A stretch of DNA of 64,000 nucleotides from positions 139,923,156 through 139,987,155 of the forward strand of contig OZ038478.1 of the NCBI GenBank assembly GCA_964036315.1. The letters are read 5' to 3'. This DNA is from Acanthosepion esculentum (Eukaryota; Mollusca; Cephalopoda; Sepiida; Sepiidae). Numbering within the stretch: the stretch's first letter is position 1; each line of letters opens with the position of its first letter. This document shows positions 37,278-52,058 of the stretch, piece by piece. A program made the position numbers and the translations under genes. The notes beneath the pieces are model-generated. The model was not told where the DNA came from, searched no databases, and saw nothing but the letters and a program-made list of their open reading frames with translations.

Positions 37278-39190
37278 CATCATCATGCTACAAAGATTCT
37301 GTATAATTAAGTTGAGGGTAAATTTTGCATGTTTCCATTTTTAGGATATCTTATATAGAGAAGTTAGCATGGAGCAGCCCTAGCAAATATTTAATGGAAT
37401 TTAGCAGGAAATTTTTCATGGTGGCATTTTTCATAGTTATCCTACCAACATTCTGTATAATTAACTTTGGTGTAAATTTCTAAAATTTGCATGTTTCCAT
37501 TTTCAGGCAATGATATAGAGAGAAGTCACCATGGAGAAGCCCTAGCAAATATCAAAGGTAATTTAGCAGAAAATTTTTCAATGTGGCATTTTTGAGAATC
37601 ATTCTACAAAAATTCTGTATGGTTAAGTTCAGAGTTAAAGACTAAAATTTGCAAGATTACATATTCGGGAAATCCTATATAGAGAAGTCTGCATGGGCAG
37701 CCCTAGCAAATATGTAAGGAAGTTTAGTAGAAATTTTTCATGTGGGTTCCTTTTCAAAGAGATGCTACCAACATTCTGTATAATCAAGTTCAGCGGAAAA
37801 TTCTAAAATTTGCATGTCAGCATATACAGGCAAAATTTGCATGTTTCCATATTCAGGTAATCATATATAGAGAAGACCGCATGGAGCAGCCCTAGCAAAT
37901 ATCTAAGGGAATTTACCAGAAAATGTTTCATGGTGGCATTTTTCATAGTCATGCTATAAACATTCTGTATGATAAAGTTTAGCCTGAAATCGAAAATTTG
38001 CATGACTCCATATACAGGCAATCATATATAAAGAAGTCCGCATGGAGCAGCCCTAGGAAATATCAAAGGAAATGCAGTAGAAATGTTTTCATGGTGGCAC
38101 TTTTTAAATTCATGCTATGAACATTCTGTATAAATAACTTCAGCGTAAAATTCTAAAATTTGCATCTTTCCATATTCAGGCAATCAAATAATGAGAAGTA
38201 CATATGGAGCAGCCCTAGCAAATATCTAATGGAATTTTGTAGAAAATTTTTCATGGTGGCACTTTTCAAAGTCATGCTAGCAAAGTCTGTATAATTAAGT
38301 TCAGAGTAAAATTCTCTAATTTGAATGCTTCAATTTTCAGGCAATCATATATAGAAAAGTATGAATGGAGCAGCCCTAGCAAATATCTAATGGAATTTAG
38401 GAGAAAATGTTTCATGGTAGCACTTTTCATAGTCATGCTACCAACATTCATTTTAATTGAGTTCAGTGTAAAATTCTAAAATTTGCATATGTTCATATTA
38501 AGGCAATCATATATAGAGACGTCCACATGGAGTAGCCCTATGAAATATCTAATTTCATTTAGTAGAAAGTTTCTCATGTTGGCACTTATCATAGTCATGC
38601 GACCAACATTCTGTATAATTAAGTTCAGCGCAAAATTCTAAAATTTGCTTGTTTCCATATTCCGGCAATGGAGCAGCCCTACCAAATATCTGAGGGAATT
38701 TAGTACAAAATTTTTCATGGTGGCATTTTCAAATGATGCTATCCACATTTTTTAGAATTAAGTTCAGCGTAAAATTTTAATATCTTCATGTTTCCATTTT
38801 AAGGCAATCATGTATAGAGAAGTCCGCATAGAGCAGCCCTTGCAAATATCTGAGGTAATTTAAGAGAAAATTTTACATGGTGGTTTCTTTGATAAGCATG
38901 CTACCAACTTTCTATATAATTATGTTTAGCGTAAACTTTGCGTGTTTCCATATTCAGGCAATTAAATATAGAGAAGTCCACATGAAGTAGCAAAAGAAAA
39001 TATCTAAGGGAATTTAGTAGAAGATTTTTCATGGTGGCACTTTTGTAAGTCATTCTACGAACATTCTGTATAATTAAGTTCAGCGGAAATGTCTAAAATT
39101 TGCATGTCTCCATTTTCAGGCAATCATATATGGAGAACTCAGTTCAGCGTAAACTCCTAATTGGCATGTTTCCATTTTCAGGCAATCATA

Positions 39191-42135
39191 TACACGGAAA
39201 ATATCCAAGAGGATTTAGCAGTCAATTTTTCATGGTGGAATTTTTTTGGAATTTAATCATGGTACCAACATGAAAATTTTCTGCTAAATTCACTTAGATA
39301 TATGCTAGAGCTACTCCATGCGGACTTCTCTATATATGACTGCCTGAATATGGAAGACCTAGCAAATATCTAAGGGCAGTTTGTAGATACTTTTTCATGG
39401 TGGCATTTTTCATAGTCATGCTACAAATATTCTGTATACTTAAGTTCAGCATAAAATTATGAAATTTGCATGTTTCCATTTTCAGGGAAACATATATAGA
39501 GAAATCCACATAGCAGAGCCATAGCAAATATCCAAATAAAATTGGTAAAAAATTTTTCATTGTGGCACTTTTCAAAGTGGTGCTATATATATTGTGTATA
39601 ATGAAGTTCAGCGTAACACTCTAAAACTTGCATGTTTCTATATTTAGGTAATCATATATAAAGACGTCCGCAGGGAGCAGCCATAGATATTATCTAATGG
39701 AATTTAGTAGAAGATTTTTCATGGTCACACTTTTCCAAATCATGCTACCAACATTCTGTATAATTAAGCTCAGCAAAAATTCTAAAATTTCCATGTTTCC
39801 ATATTCAGGACATCATATATATAGAAGTCCGCATGGAGCAGCCCCAGCAAATATCTAAGGGAATTTAGCAGATAATTGTTCACAGTGGCATTTTTCATAG
39901 TCATGCTACAACTATTCTTCTTAGTTAAGTTCAGCGCACAATACTAAAAGTTGCATTTTTCCATATTCAGGCAAACATATATAGAGAAGTCCACATGAGC
40001 AGCCCTAGGAAATATCTAAGGGAATTTAGTAGAAAATTTGTCATGGTGCCACTTTTCAAATCACTTTACCTCCATTTTCTATAATTACGTTCTGCGTAAA
40101 ATTGTGAAATTTCCATGTTTCTATATTGAGCCAATCATATATGAAGAAGACTGCATGGAGTGGCCCAAGCAAATAATTAAAGTAATTTACTAGAAAATTT
40201 TTCATGGTGGCATTCTTTATACTCATGCCTCAAACATTCTGTATAATTAAGTTCAGCATAAAATACTAAAATTTACATGTTACCATATTCAGGTTATCAT
40301 ATATAGAGAAGTTTGCTTGGGCATCCCTAGCAAATATCTAAGAGAATTACATATAAAATTTTTCATGGGGGTCCTTTTTAAATCCATGCTTCCAAAATAC
40401 TGTAATTAATTGGAAAAAATTGCATGTTTCCATTTTCAGGCAATCATATATAGAAAAGTCCACAGAGCGTCGTGAGTAAATATCTAAGGGAATTTAATAG
40501 AAAATTTGCCATGGTGGCATTTTTCATAATCATGCTATCAACATACTGTATAATTCAGTTCTGTGTAAAATTTAAAAATTTCCCTGTTTCTACATTCAGG
40601 CAATCATATATAGAGAAGTCCGGATCGAGTTGACCTAGGAAATATCTAAAGCAATTTAGCAGAAAATCTTTCATGGTGGCATTTTTCATAGTCATGCTAC
40701 AAACATACTGTCTAATTAAGTTCAGCGTAAAATACTAAAATTTGCATGTTTCCATATTCAAGCAATCATATATAGAGAAGTCCGCATGGGCAACGGTAAC
40801 AAATATCAAATGGAATTTAATAGAGAATTTTTCGTCGTCATGATGCCAACATTATGTATAATTAAGTTCAGCATAAAATTCTAAAATATGCATGTTTCCA
40901 TTTTCAAGCAATCATATATAGAGAAGTTCGCATGGAGGACGCCTAGCAAATATCTAATGGAATTTAGTACAAAATTTTTCATTGTGCCACTTTCTGTGCA
41001 GTCATGCTATCTACATTCTTTATAATTAAGTTTCGCTTAAAATTCTCAAATTTGTATGTTTCATATTCAGGCAATCTTATTTTGAGAAGTCCGCATGGAG
41101 TAGCACTAGCAAATATCTAATGGAATTTAGCAAAAAATTTTTCATGGTGGCATTTTTATAGTCGGGCAACCAACATTCTATAGAATAAACTCCAGTGTAA
41201 AATCCGAAAATTTGCTTGTTTTCATATATAGAAAAGTCTTCATGGAGCACCTCTAGCAAATAGTTAACGGTATTTAGTAGAAAAATTTTCATGGGTGACC
41301 TTTACAAAGTCATGCTACCAACAATCTGTATAATTAAATTCAGCGAAAATTCTAAAAATTACATGTTTCCATATACAGGCATTCATATATAGATAAGTCC
41401 GCACGGAGCAGCCCTAGAAAATATATAAGGAAATTTAGCAAGGAAATTTTAGTGGTGGCACTTTTCAAAGTCATGCTACGAATATTCTGTATAATTAATT
41501 TCAGCGGAAATTCTAAAATTTGCATGTTTCCATTTTCAGGCAATCATATATAGAGAAGACCGCAACCCTAGCAATATCTAAGGGAATTTAGTAGAAAATT
41601 TTTCATTTTTGGCATTTTTCATAGTCGTGCTACAAACATTCTGTAAAATCCAGTTTAGGGTTAAATTCTAAATTTTCATGTTTCTATATTCAGTTAATCT
41701 TATATAGAGAAGTCCACATGGGCAGGCCAAGCAAATATCAAATAAAATTTAGTATAGAATTTTACATGGTATAATTTTGCATAGTCATGAGATCAATATT
41801 CTATATAATTAAGTTCAGCATAAAAATCTAAAATATGCATGTTTCCATTTTCAGGCACTCATTTAGTAGAAAATTTGTCATTGTTGTTTGGTTGAAAGTC
41901 ATGCTACCAACATTCTGCATAATTAATTTCAGGGAAAATTCTAAAAATATCATGTTTCTATATACCGGCAATCATATATAGAGAAGTTAGAATGATGCAG
42001 CTATAGCAAATATCTAAGTGAATTTAGCAAAATTTTTACATGTACACATTTTTCATAATCATGCATACAATATTCTGTATAATCAATTTCAGCATAAAAT
42101 TCTAAAATTTGCATGTTTCCATATTCAGGCAATCA
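39191..42135 (+). repeat. 3-kb multi-monomer unit, copy B
   Basis: Counterpart of 20505-23548, with the same order of rare monomer variants and the same inverted fragment at 39270-39355. It differs by small indels, for example an extra ATTTTTTTGGAATTTAATC piece near 39241, and by substitutions. Both copies lie in the same orientation 18.7 kb apart. Confidence 0.88.
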
Positions 42136-43478
42136 GAGAAGACCGCAGCCCTAGCAATATGCATGGAGCATCCATAGCACATATCTAAGGTAATTTAGTA
42201 AAAAATTTTGGCATTTTTTATACTCATGCTATCAACATTTGTATCATTAAGTTAAGTGGAAAATTCTAAAATTTGCATGTTTCCATTAAGTTCATCGTAA
42301 TATTCTAAAATTTGCATGTTTCGATATTCAGGCAATCATATATAGCAAAGTACGCAGGGAGCAGCCCTAGCAATATTGAAGGAAATTTAGTAGAAAACCT
42401 TTCATGGTGGCATTGTCCAAATCATTGTACCAACATTCTATACAATTAAGTTCAGCGTAAAATTCTCAAATTTGCATGTTTCCATAATCAGGCAATCATA
42501 TATAGAGAAGTCCGCATGAAGCAGCCCAAGCAAATATTTAAGAAAATTTAGTAGAAATTTTTTTTATCGTGGCACTTTTCAAAGTCATGCTACAAACATT
42601 CTGTATATTTAATTTCAGCTTAAATTTCTAAAATTTGCATGTATCCATATTAAGGCAATCATAAATAGAATAGTTCGCATGGAGCAGCCCTAGCAACTAT
42701 CTAAGGGAATTCAGCAGGAAATTTTTTGTGGTGGTCCTTTTCAAAGTAATGCTACTGACATTCTGTTCAGCTGAAAATTCTAGAAATTGCACGTTTCCAT
42801 TTTCAGGCAATCATATATAGAGAAGTTCGCAAAGTAGCAAATATCTAAGGGAATTTAGCAAAATAATTTTTCATGGTGGCATTTTTCATAGTCATTCTAT
42901 CAACATTTGTATAATTATTTTCAGCTTAAAATTCTAAAATTTGCATGTCTCCATATTCAGGCAATCATATATAGAGAAGTCCGCATGGAGTAGACATAGC
43001 AAATATCTAAGGGAAATTAGTAGAAAAATTTTCATGGGAGCATTTTTCATAGTCATGCTACCAACTTTCTGTATAATTAAGTTCAGCGGAAAATTCAAAA
43101 ATTTGCATGTGTCCATATTCAGGCAATCATATATAGAGATATCCGCATTGATTAGACCTAGCAAGTGTCTAAGGGAATTTAACAGAAAATTTTACATGGT
43201 GGCATTTTTTCATAGTCATGCAACTAACATTTCTGTAAAATAAAGTTCAGGGTAAAATAATAAAATTCGCACATTTCCATATACAACTTATAAAATTTGC
43301 ATGTTTCTATATTTAGGCAATCATATATAGAGAAATCCGAATGGAGCAGGCCTAGAAAAAAACTACGAGAATTTAGCAGAACATTTTTAATGGTGGCTCA
43401 TTTGAAAGTCACGCGAATAACATTCTGTATAATTAAGTTCTGCGTAAAATTTGAAACTTTTGCATGTTTCCAAATTCA

Positions 43479-43520
43479 GTATGTTGGTAGCATGACTATG
43501 AAAAATACCACCATAAAATG
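43479..43520 (-). repeat. Short inverted satellite fragment
   Basis: About 40 bp in reverse orientation (TATGTTGGTAGCATGACTAT, GAAAAATACCACCATAAAAT) between forward segments. It is distinct from the 20568/39270 inversion: a different part of the monomer and a different size. Confidence 0.88.
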
Positions 43521-46500
43521 AGAATATATCGAGAAGTCCACATGGAGCAGCCCTAGCCAATATCAAAGGGAATTTAGTAGAAAATTTTTCATGTTGGCAT
43601 TTTTCATAGTCATGCTACTAACATTCTTTCTAATTAAGTTCAGCGTAAAAGTCTAAAATTTGCATGTTTTCATATTCAGGCAATCATATATACAGAAGTC
43701 TGCATGGAGCCGCCCTAGCAAATATCTAAGGGAATTTAGCAGAAAATTATTGATGGTGGTATTTTTCATAGTCATGGTACAAAACTTCTGTATAATTAAG
43801 TTCAAGGGAAAATTCTAAAATTTCCATGACTCCATATATAGGCAGTCATATATTGTGAAATCTGCATGGAGCAACCCTAGGAAATATATAAGGGAATTTA
43901 TTAGCAAATGTTTTATGGTGGTATTTTTCATAGTCATTCTACCAACATACTCTATAATTAAGTTCTGTGTAAATACCTAAAATTTGCAGGGTTCCATTTT
44001 TAGGCAATCATATATAGAGAAGTCCGCATGTAGAAAATATTTCATGGTGGTATTTTTCATACATTCTGTATAATTAAGTTTAGCGTAATATTCTAAAATT
44101 TCCATCGATCGATTTTCAGACATTCATACATAGAGAAGTCCACATTCGAGCAGCTCTAGCAAATATCTAAGGGAATTTTTGATTGTGGCACTTTTCAATG
44201 TCAAGCTACCAACATTCTGTATAATTAAGTTCAGCATAAAATTCTAAAATTTGCATGTTTCCATGTTCAGGTAATCATATATAGAGAAGTCAGCATAGAG
44301 CCGCCTTAGTAAATATCTAACAGAATTTAGTAGAAAATTTTTCATGGTGACACTTTTGAAAGTCATGCTACCAATATACTTTAATTAAGTTCTGCGAAAA
44401 ATTCTAAAATTCGCAGGTTTTCATTTTCAATCAATCATATATTGTGAAGTTTGCATGGAGTAGCCTAAGGTAATATCTAAGGTAATTAAGTACAAAATTT
44501 TTTAATGGTTGCACTTTTCAAAGTCATACTACAAATATTCTCTATAATTAATTTCAGCGTAAAATTCTAAAATTTGCATGATTCTATTTTCAGTCAATCA
44601 TATATAGAGAAGTCACTATGGGGATGGCCGTAGCAAATATCTGAGGAAATTTAGCAGAAAATATTTCCTGGTGGCATTTATCATAATCATGCTACCAAAA
44701 TTCTGTATAATTAAGTGCAGCGTAAAATTCTAAGAATTTTGCATGTTTCCATTTTCAGGTAATAATATATAGAGAAGTCTGCATATAGCACCCTTAGCAA
44801 ATATCTAATGGAATTTAGAAGAAAATTTTCATGGTGGCTTTTTTCATAATCATGCTACCAACATTCTGTATAATTAAGTTCAGGGTAAAATTTTAAATTC
44901 GCGTATTTCCATTTTCAAACAATCGTATATTGAGTAGTACGTATGGATCAGCCCCAGTGAATATCTAAGGGAATTTAGTAGAATATTTTTCATGGTGGCA
45001 CTTTTCAAAGTCATGCTACCAACATTCTGTATAATTAAATACAGCGTAAAATTTTCATGATTCTATTTTAAGGCAATCATATATAGAGATGTCCGAATGG
45101 AGGAGACCTAGAAAATATCGAAGGGAAATTTGTAGAAAATATTTCATGGTGGCATTTTTCATAGTCATGATAGCAACATTCTTTATAATTAAGTTCAATG
45201 TAACATTCTGATATTTGCATGTTTCCATATTCAGGCAAATATATATAGAGAAGTCCGCATGTAGAAAGACTAGCAAATATCTAAGGCAATTTAGAATAAA
45301 ATTTTTCATGGAGGCATTGTAATTAAGTTCATCATAAATAGCAAAATTAGTTTGTTTCCATATTCAGGCAATCATATATAGAGAAGTCCACATGGAGCAG
45401 CCCTAAAAAAATACCTAAAGGAATTTAGCAGAAAATTTTTCATGGTGCCCCTTTTCAAAGTCATCCTACCAACATTCTGCATAATAAATTTCAGCGTAAA
45501 ATTCTAAAATTTCATGTTTCCATTTTGAGGCAATCATATATGTAGAATCTGCATGGAGTAGCCCTACCAAATATATATGGGAATTTAGTAGAAAATTTTT
45601 CATGGTGTCACTTTTCCAAATCATGCTACCAACATTCTGTATATAGAGTAGTCCGCATGGAACAGTCATAGCAAATATCCAAGGGAATTTAGTAGAAATA
45701 TTGACACGGTGCCACTTGTCATAGTCAAGGTATGAACATTTATATAATTAATTTCAGTGTAAAATTTTCAAATTTGTATGTTGCCAATATCAGGCAATCA
45801 TATATAGAGAAGTCTGCATGGAGCAGCTCTAACAAATATCTAAGTGAATTGATTAGAAAATTTTTCATGGTGGCATTTTTCATAGTGATGCTACCGATAT
45901 TCTTTATAATTAAGTTCAGCATAAAATACTCAAATTTGCATGTTTCCGTGTTCAGGCAATCATACATAGAGAAGTCTGCATGGAACACCCATAGCAAATA
46001 TCTAAGGAAATTTAGTAAAACATTTTTATGGAGGTCCTTTTCAAATTCATGCTACCAACATTCTGTATAATGAAGTTCGGCGGAAAATTCTAAAATTTGT
46101 ATGTTTCCATATTCCGGCAATTATATATAGAGAAATCCACATGGAGCAGCTCTAGCAAATATCAAATGGAATTTAGTGGAAAATCTTTATGGTGGATCTT
46201 TTCATTGTCATGCTACCAAAATTCTGCATAATTCAGTTCAGCGTAAAATTCTAAAATTTGCATGTTTCCATTTTCAGCCAATCATATATAGAGAAGTCCG
46301 CATGGAGTAGCCCTAGCAAATATGTAAGGCAATTTAGCAGAAAATTTTTCAGGGTGGCATTTTTCATAGTCATGTTACCAATATTCTGTATAATTAAGTT
46401 CAGTGTTAAATACTAAAATTTTCACGTTTCCATATTCGGGCAATCATTTATCGTCTGCATGGGTAGCCCCAGCAAATATCTAAGGGAATTTAATAGAAAG

Positions 46501-49500
46501 ATTTTTCATGGTGGTTCCTTTTCAAAGTCATGCTACCAAGATTCTGTATAATGAAGTTCTGCGAAAAATTCTAAAAATTCCTTGTTTCCATATTCATGCA
46601 ATCACATATAGAGAAGTCCGCACGGAGTAGCCAAATATCTAATGGAATTTAGTAGTAAACTTTTCATGGGGTCATTTTAAAACTCATACCGCCAACATTA
46701 TGTATAATTAAGTTCAGTGGAAAATTTTAAATTTGCAGGTTTCAATTTTCAGGCAATCATTTATAAAGAAGTCCGCACGGAGCCGACCTAGCAAATATCG
46801 AAGGGAATTTAGCAGAAAATTTTTAATGTTGGCTTTTTTCAAAGTTATTCCACCAACATTCTGTATATTGAAGTTCAGTGTAAAATTCTAAAATTTGCAT
46901 GTTTCTATTTTCAGATAATCATATATGGAGAAGTCTGCATGGAGCAAGCCTAGCAAATATCTAAGTAAATCAAGTAGAGAATTTTTCATGGTGGAATTTT
47001 TTATAGTCATGTTACGAACATTCTGTAAAATTAAGTTTAGTGAAAATGCTCAAATTTGTGGGTTTCCATTTTGGAAATATTTATAGAGAAGTCTGCATGG
47101 TGAAGCCCTAGCAAATATCTAAGGGAATTTAGTAAAAAAACTTTTTCATGGTGGCACTTTTCAATGTCGTGGTAACAATATTCTGTATAATTAAGTTCAG
47201 AGTAAAATTCTAAAATTTTTCATGTTTCCATATTCAGACAATCATATATAGAGAAGTCCACATGGAGCAGACCTAGCTTTTATCTATAGGAATTTAGTAG
47301 AAAATTTTTCATGCTGGCACTTTTCCAAATCATGTTAACAACATTATGTATAATTAATTCTGCATAAAATTCTAAATTCTAAATTTGCATGTATCTATAT
47401 ACAGGCACTCATATATAGAGAAGTCCACATGGAGAAGCACTAGAAAATATCTAACGAAATTAGGAGAAAATTTTAATGTTGCCACTTTTCAAAGTCATGC
47501 TATCAATATTCTGTAAAATTAAGTTCATCATAAAATTCTAAAATTTGTATGTTTCCATATTCCATGGAGCAGCCCTAGCAAATATCTAAGGAAAAATGTA
47601 GAGAATTTTTCATGGAAGAATTTTTCATGGAAGAATTTTTCATAGTCATGCTACCAACATTCTGTATAATTAAGTTCAGCGTAAAATTCTAAAATATACA
47701 TGTTTCCATTTTAAGACCTAGCAGCTCTAGCAAATATCTAAGGGAATTTATCCGACAATATTTCATGGTTTCCCTTTTGAAAGTCATGCTACCAACATTC
47801 TGTATAATTAAGTTCAACGGAAAATTCTAAAATATGCATGTTTCCATATTCAGGCAATCATATATAGAGAATACTGAATGGAGCAGCCTCAGATAATACA
47901 TAAGGGAATTTAATAGAGAATTTTTTATGGTGGTATTTTTCATACTCATGTTAACAACAGTCTGTATAATTAAGTTCAGCGTAAAATACTTAAATTTGCA
48001 TTTTTTCCATTTCATATATAGAGAGGTTCGCATAGATTAGCCCTAGCAATTACCAAATTTTTATGCTGGTATTTTTAATAGTCCTGCTACCAACATTCTA
48101 TATAATTAAGTTCTGCGTAAAATTGTAAAATTTACTTGTTTCTATTTTCAGACAACATTTATAGTGCAGTCCGCATGGAGCATCCCTAGCAAATATTTAA
48201 GGGATTGTAGCAGAAAATTTTTCATGTTGGCATTCTTCATAGTCATGCTACCAACATTCTGTATAATTACGTTCAACGTGAAATTCTAAAATTTGCTTGT
48301 TTCAATATTCAGGCAATAATAGATATAGAGAAGACTGCATGGAGCAGACTTAGCAAATATGTAAGGGAATTTAGTAGAAAATTTTTCATGATTGCATTTT
48401 TCATAATCAGGCCACCAACATTCTGTATATTGAAGTTCAGTGTAAAATTCTAAAATTTGCATGTTTCCATTTTCCGATAATCATATATAGAGAAGTCTGC
48501 ATGGAGCAGGCCTAGCAAATATCTAAGTAAATGTAGTAGAGAATTTTTGCTACCAACATTCTGTAAAATTAAGTTCAGGGAAAATGCTCAAATTTGCAGG
48601 TTACCATTTTCAGGCAATCATATATAGAGAAGTTCGCATAGAGAAACCCTAGCAAATATCTAAGGGAATTCAGTAAAAAGCTTTTTCATGGGGGTACTTT
48701 TCAAAGTCATGCTACCAACATTCTGTATAATTAATTTCAGCATAAAATTCTACAATTTGCCTGATATAGAGATACCCGCATGGAGCAGCCATAGGAAATA
48801 TCCAAATGAAATTAGTAGAAAATTTTCATGGTGGCACTTTTCAATGTCGTGTTAACAATATTCTGTATAATTAAGTTCAGCGTAAAATTCTAAAATTTGC
48901 ATGTTTCCATATTCAGGCAATCATATATAGAGAAATCTGCATGGAGCAGACCTAGCAATTGTTTAATTGAATTCAGTAGAAATTTTTTATACTGGCACTT
49001 TTGCAAATCATGCTAACAACATTATGTATATTTAAATTCAGTGTAACATTCTAAATTTGCATGTTTCCATATACAGGCACTCATATATAGAGAAGTCTGC
49101 ATGGAGCATCCCTAAGAAATATCTAAGGGAATGTAGCAGGAAATGTTGGCATTCTTCATATTCATGCTACCAACATTCTGTATAATTACGTTCAGCGTGA
49201 AGTTCTAAAATTTGCATGTTTCAATATTCAGGCAATAATATATATAGAGAAGACTGCATGGAGCTTTTCAAAGTCATGCTATCTACATTCTGTAAAATTA
49301 AGTTCATCGTAAGATTCTAAAATTTGTATGTTTCCATATTCAGGTAATCATATATAGAGATGTCCGCATGGAGTAGGCCTAGCAAATATCTAAGGAAATG
49401 TAGTAGAGAATTTTTCACGGTGGTAATTTTCATAGTCATGCTACCAAACTTTCTGTATAATTAAGTTCAGCGTAAAATTCTAAAATTTGCATTTTTCCAT

Positions 49501-50867
49501 ATTCAGGCAATCATATATAGAGAAATTCGCTTGGATGAGCCGTAGCAAAAATCTGAGGGAATTAAGCATAAAATTTTTAATTGTGGCATTTTTCATAGTC
49601 ATGTTTCCAACATTCTGTATAATTAAGTTCAGTGGAAAATTTTAAATTTGTATATTTTCATTTTCAAACAATCGTATATTGAGTAGTTTGAGTAGACGGA
49701 ACCTACATACTGTATTATTAAGTTCAGCATAAATTCTAAAATTTGTATGTTTCCATATTCAGGCAATCACATATATAGAAGTATGCATGGAGCAGCTCTA
49801 GCAAATATCTGAGGAAAAATGTAGAGAATTTTACATGGAGGAATTTTTCATAATCATGCTACCAACATTCTGTATAAGTAAGCTCAGCGTAAAATTCTAA
49901 AATATACATGTTTCCATCTTAAGAACTAGCAAATATCTAAGGGAATTTAGTAGAAAATTTTTCATGGTGGAATTTTTCATAGTCATCCTACCAACATTCT
50001 GTATAATTAATTTCAGCATAAAATTCTACAATTTGCATAATTCCATTTTCCGTTAATTATATATAGAGAACTTCACATGGAGCAGCCGTAACAAATATCT
50101 AAGGGAATTTAGTGAAAAGCTTTTAATGTTGTCACTTTTCATAGTCATACTACCAATGTTCTGCATAATTAAGATCAGCGTAAAATTCTAAAATTTGCAT
50201 GTTTCCATTTCAGGTAATTATATATAGAGAAGTACAGATTGAGCAGCCATAGCAAATGCCTAACGGAATTTAATAAAAATTTTTCATGGTGGCCTTTTCA
50301 TAGTCATGATGCCAACATTCTGTAAATTAATTTCATCGTAAAATTCTAAAATTTTTATATTTCCATATTCAGGCAAATATATACTGAAAAATCCATATAG
50401 TGCAGGACTAGGAAATACCTAAGGGAATTTAGTAGATAAATTTTCATGTTGGCATTTTTCATAATCATGCTACCAACATTCTGTATAATCAATTTCAGTG
50501 TAGAGTTGTAAAATTTGCATGTTTCCATTTTCAATCAATCATATATAGAGAAGTTTGGATGTAGAAGCCCTAGCTAATATCTAAGGGAATTTACCAGATA
50601 ATTTTTCATGATGGCATTTTTCATAGTCAAGCTACCAATATGCTGTATAATTAAGTTCAGCGTAAAATTCTTAAATTTGCATGTTTCCATATTCATGCAA
50701 TAATATATAGAGAAGTCCACATGGAGCAGCCCTATCAAATATTTGACGGAATTTAGTAGAAAATATTTCATGTTGGCATTTTTCATAGTCATGCCACCCA
50801 CATTCTGCATAATTAAGTTAAGGGTAAATTCTAATAATTGCATGTTTGCATTATTATGAATGCAGAT

Positions 50868-51704
50868 TGTTAAAATACGTATATACTGGGGTTAAGCTCC
50901 GCTTGACGACAGAAGATGTCACGTGGGAGTCTCGAGGCATTTTGTGGAAGCAGGTCAATATGTCGACATGACCCAGACCCTTAGTAACAGAAGCCTAGAC
51001 AAGGGACCGGACGTGGGTTCATGAAGCAGCAGGAGCCGAAATTCGTGCCAGACGTGGGTCACGTGTGGATTAGAAAAATTCAGTTGCTATCTTGTCTCTG
51101 AAGGAGGAAGACACGAAATCATAGCTCTGATAACTGATGAAGACTCATTTTGATAATGACGTAACTTGTCCGATTCATCATAAGCAACTCCGGATAAGAA
51201 ATATAAGTCTGTATATTTCTGTTTGTTAACTCCAGATGGAAAAAGATAAATTGAGGTATTTATCACAGAAGAGACAAGGAAATTTGTAGTCTGTAGCCAA
51301 CAATTTAAGAAAGAAAAGAGAAATCAAGAGAAGAAGAGAGAAAGAAAAGAGAAGACAAAAGAAAGTATACATCTCTGTTGCAGCCAGATCTCGGTGGAGC
51401 TGAAGTGGATAAAGAGAAAAAAAAAAGAGAAAGATAATAAGTGGGAGAGAAAACTGATCACAAAGATAAGTGACTATATTTTGGACCCGTGCTAGAAAGA
51501 TACACATGCATACATGGACATTATGTTATCGCAAACATCTTTCCACATATCAAAAATAGTAATATAAATCCTATCCCCATATCTCTTTGGTTATGCGTTA
51601 ATTTCTGCATTCGTAGTCATTCGTGGTCATTCGTACATATCATTATGTTTTGCTTGCATCCATTCGGGTTGTTTGGATTTGAGTGACTTTTGAAATCCCC
51701 AACA
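50868..51704 (+). mobile_element. Candidate LTR of an unidentified LTR element, 837 bp
   Basis: Non-satellite sequence beginning TGTTAAAATACG and ending AATCCCCAACA, so it has matching TGTT..AACA ends. It contains an AAATATAAG TATA-like element near 51200 and a purine-rich tract at 51300-51440. A primer-site-like TGGTCATCGAAC lies at 51720-51731. No second LTR or coding domain is present, so the class is open; a BEL/Pao-type element is possible. The LTR call rests on end motifs and layout only. Confidence 0.45.
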
Positions 51705-52058
51705 TGAGGCTTGAAATTATGGTCATCGAACATTTCATTCATGCTTACATTTTTTTCTTTTATCTTTATCTTATGTATAGGTATATATTAAAATTCTTAT
51801 ACCTAATTTTCTCACGCCTTATTGTTCATTCTTGAATTGTGGATCAGTATTTGTGTTGAAATCATGCTAACCTGGGGAAAGATTATTGTTCAATTATTTC
51901 AATCAAACAGTATTCTTCAAATATTTTGTTTACTAATTATCCCTTTGTCATGGTCCGGGAGAGATAATCCGTATCTTTCCACAGACGTGATAAGGTATAT
52001 ATCTCGTGGTTGGCGTATGATTGCAATCCTGATCATTCATCGAGTAGGGTATATGAAA
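51705..52058 (+). other. Non-satellite tail after the candidate LTR
   Basis: 354 bp of AT-rich unique sequence between the candidate LTR and the return of satellite at about 52059 (ATATTCAGGCAATCATATAT). If 50868-51704 is a 5' LTR, this is the truncated leader of the same element. The 51822-52082 open frame runs into satellite and matches nothing recognised. The 17 bp before the LTR (50851-50867) are also non-satellite. Confidence 0.5.

Larger units (their letters stand above)
25449..50850 (+). repeat. 162-bp satellite array, block 5 (25 kb)
   Basis: The longest uninterrupted satellite stretch in the window, about 155 monomers by length. It is forward except for short inverted or fold-back pieces at 35122-35172, 37237-37277, 39270-39355 and 43479-43520. 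It contains copies of blocks elsewhere, including 35967-37470 (window start) and 39191-42135 (20505-23548). It also has locally recent duplications at 28014-28797 and 30593-30900. No genes, LTRs or other inserts are visible. Confidence 0.95.
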
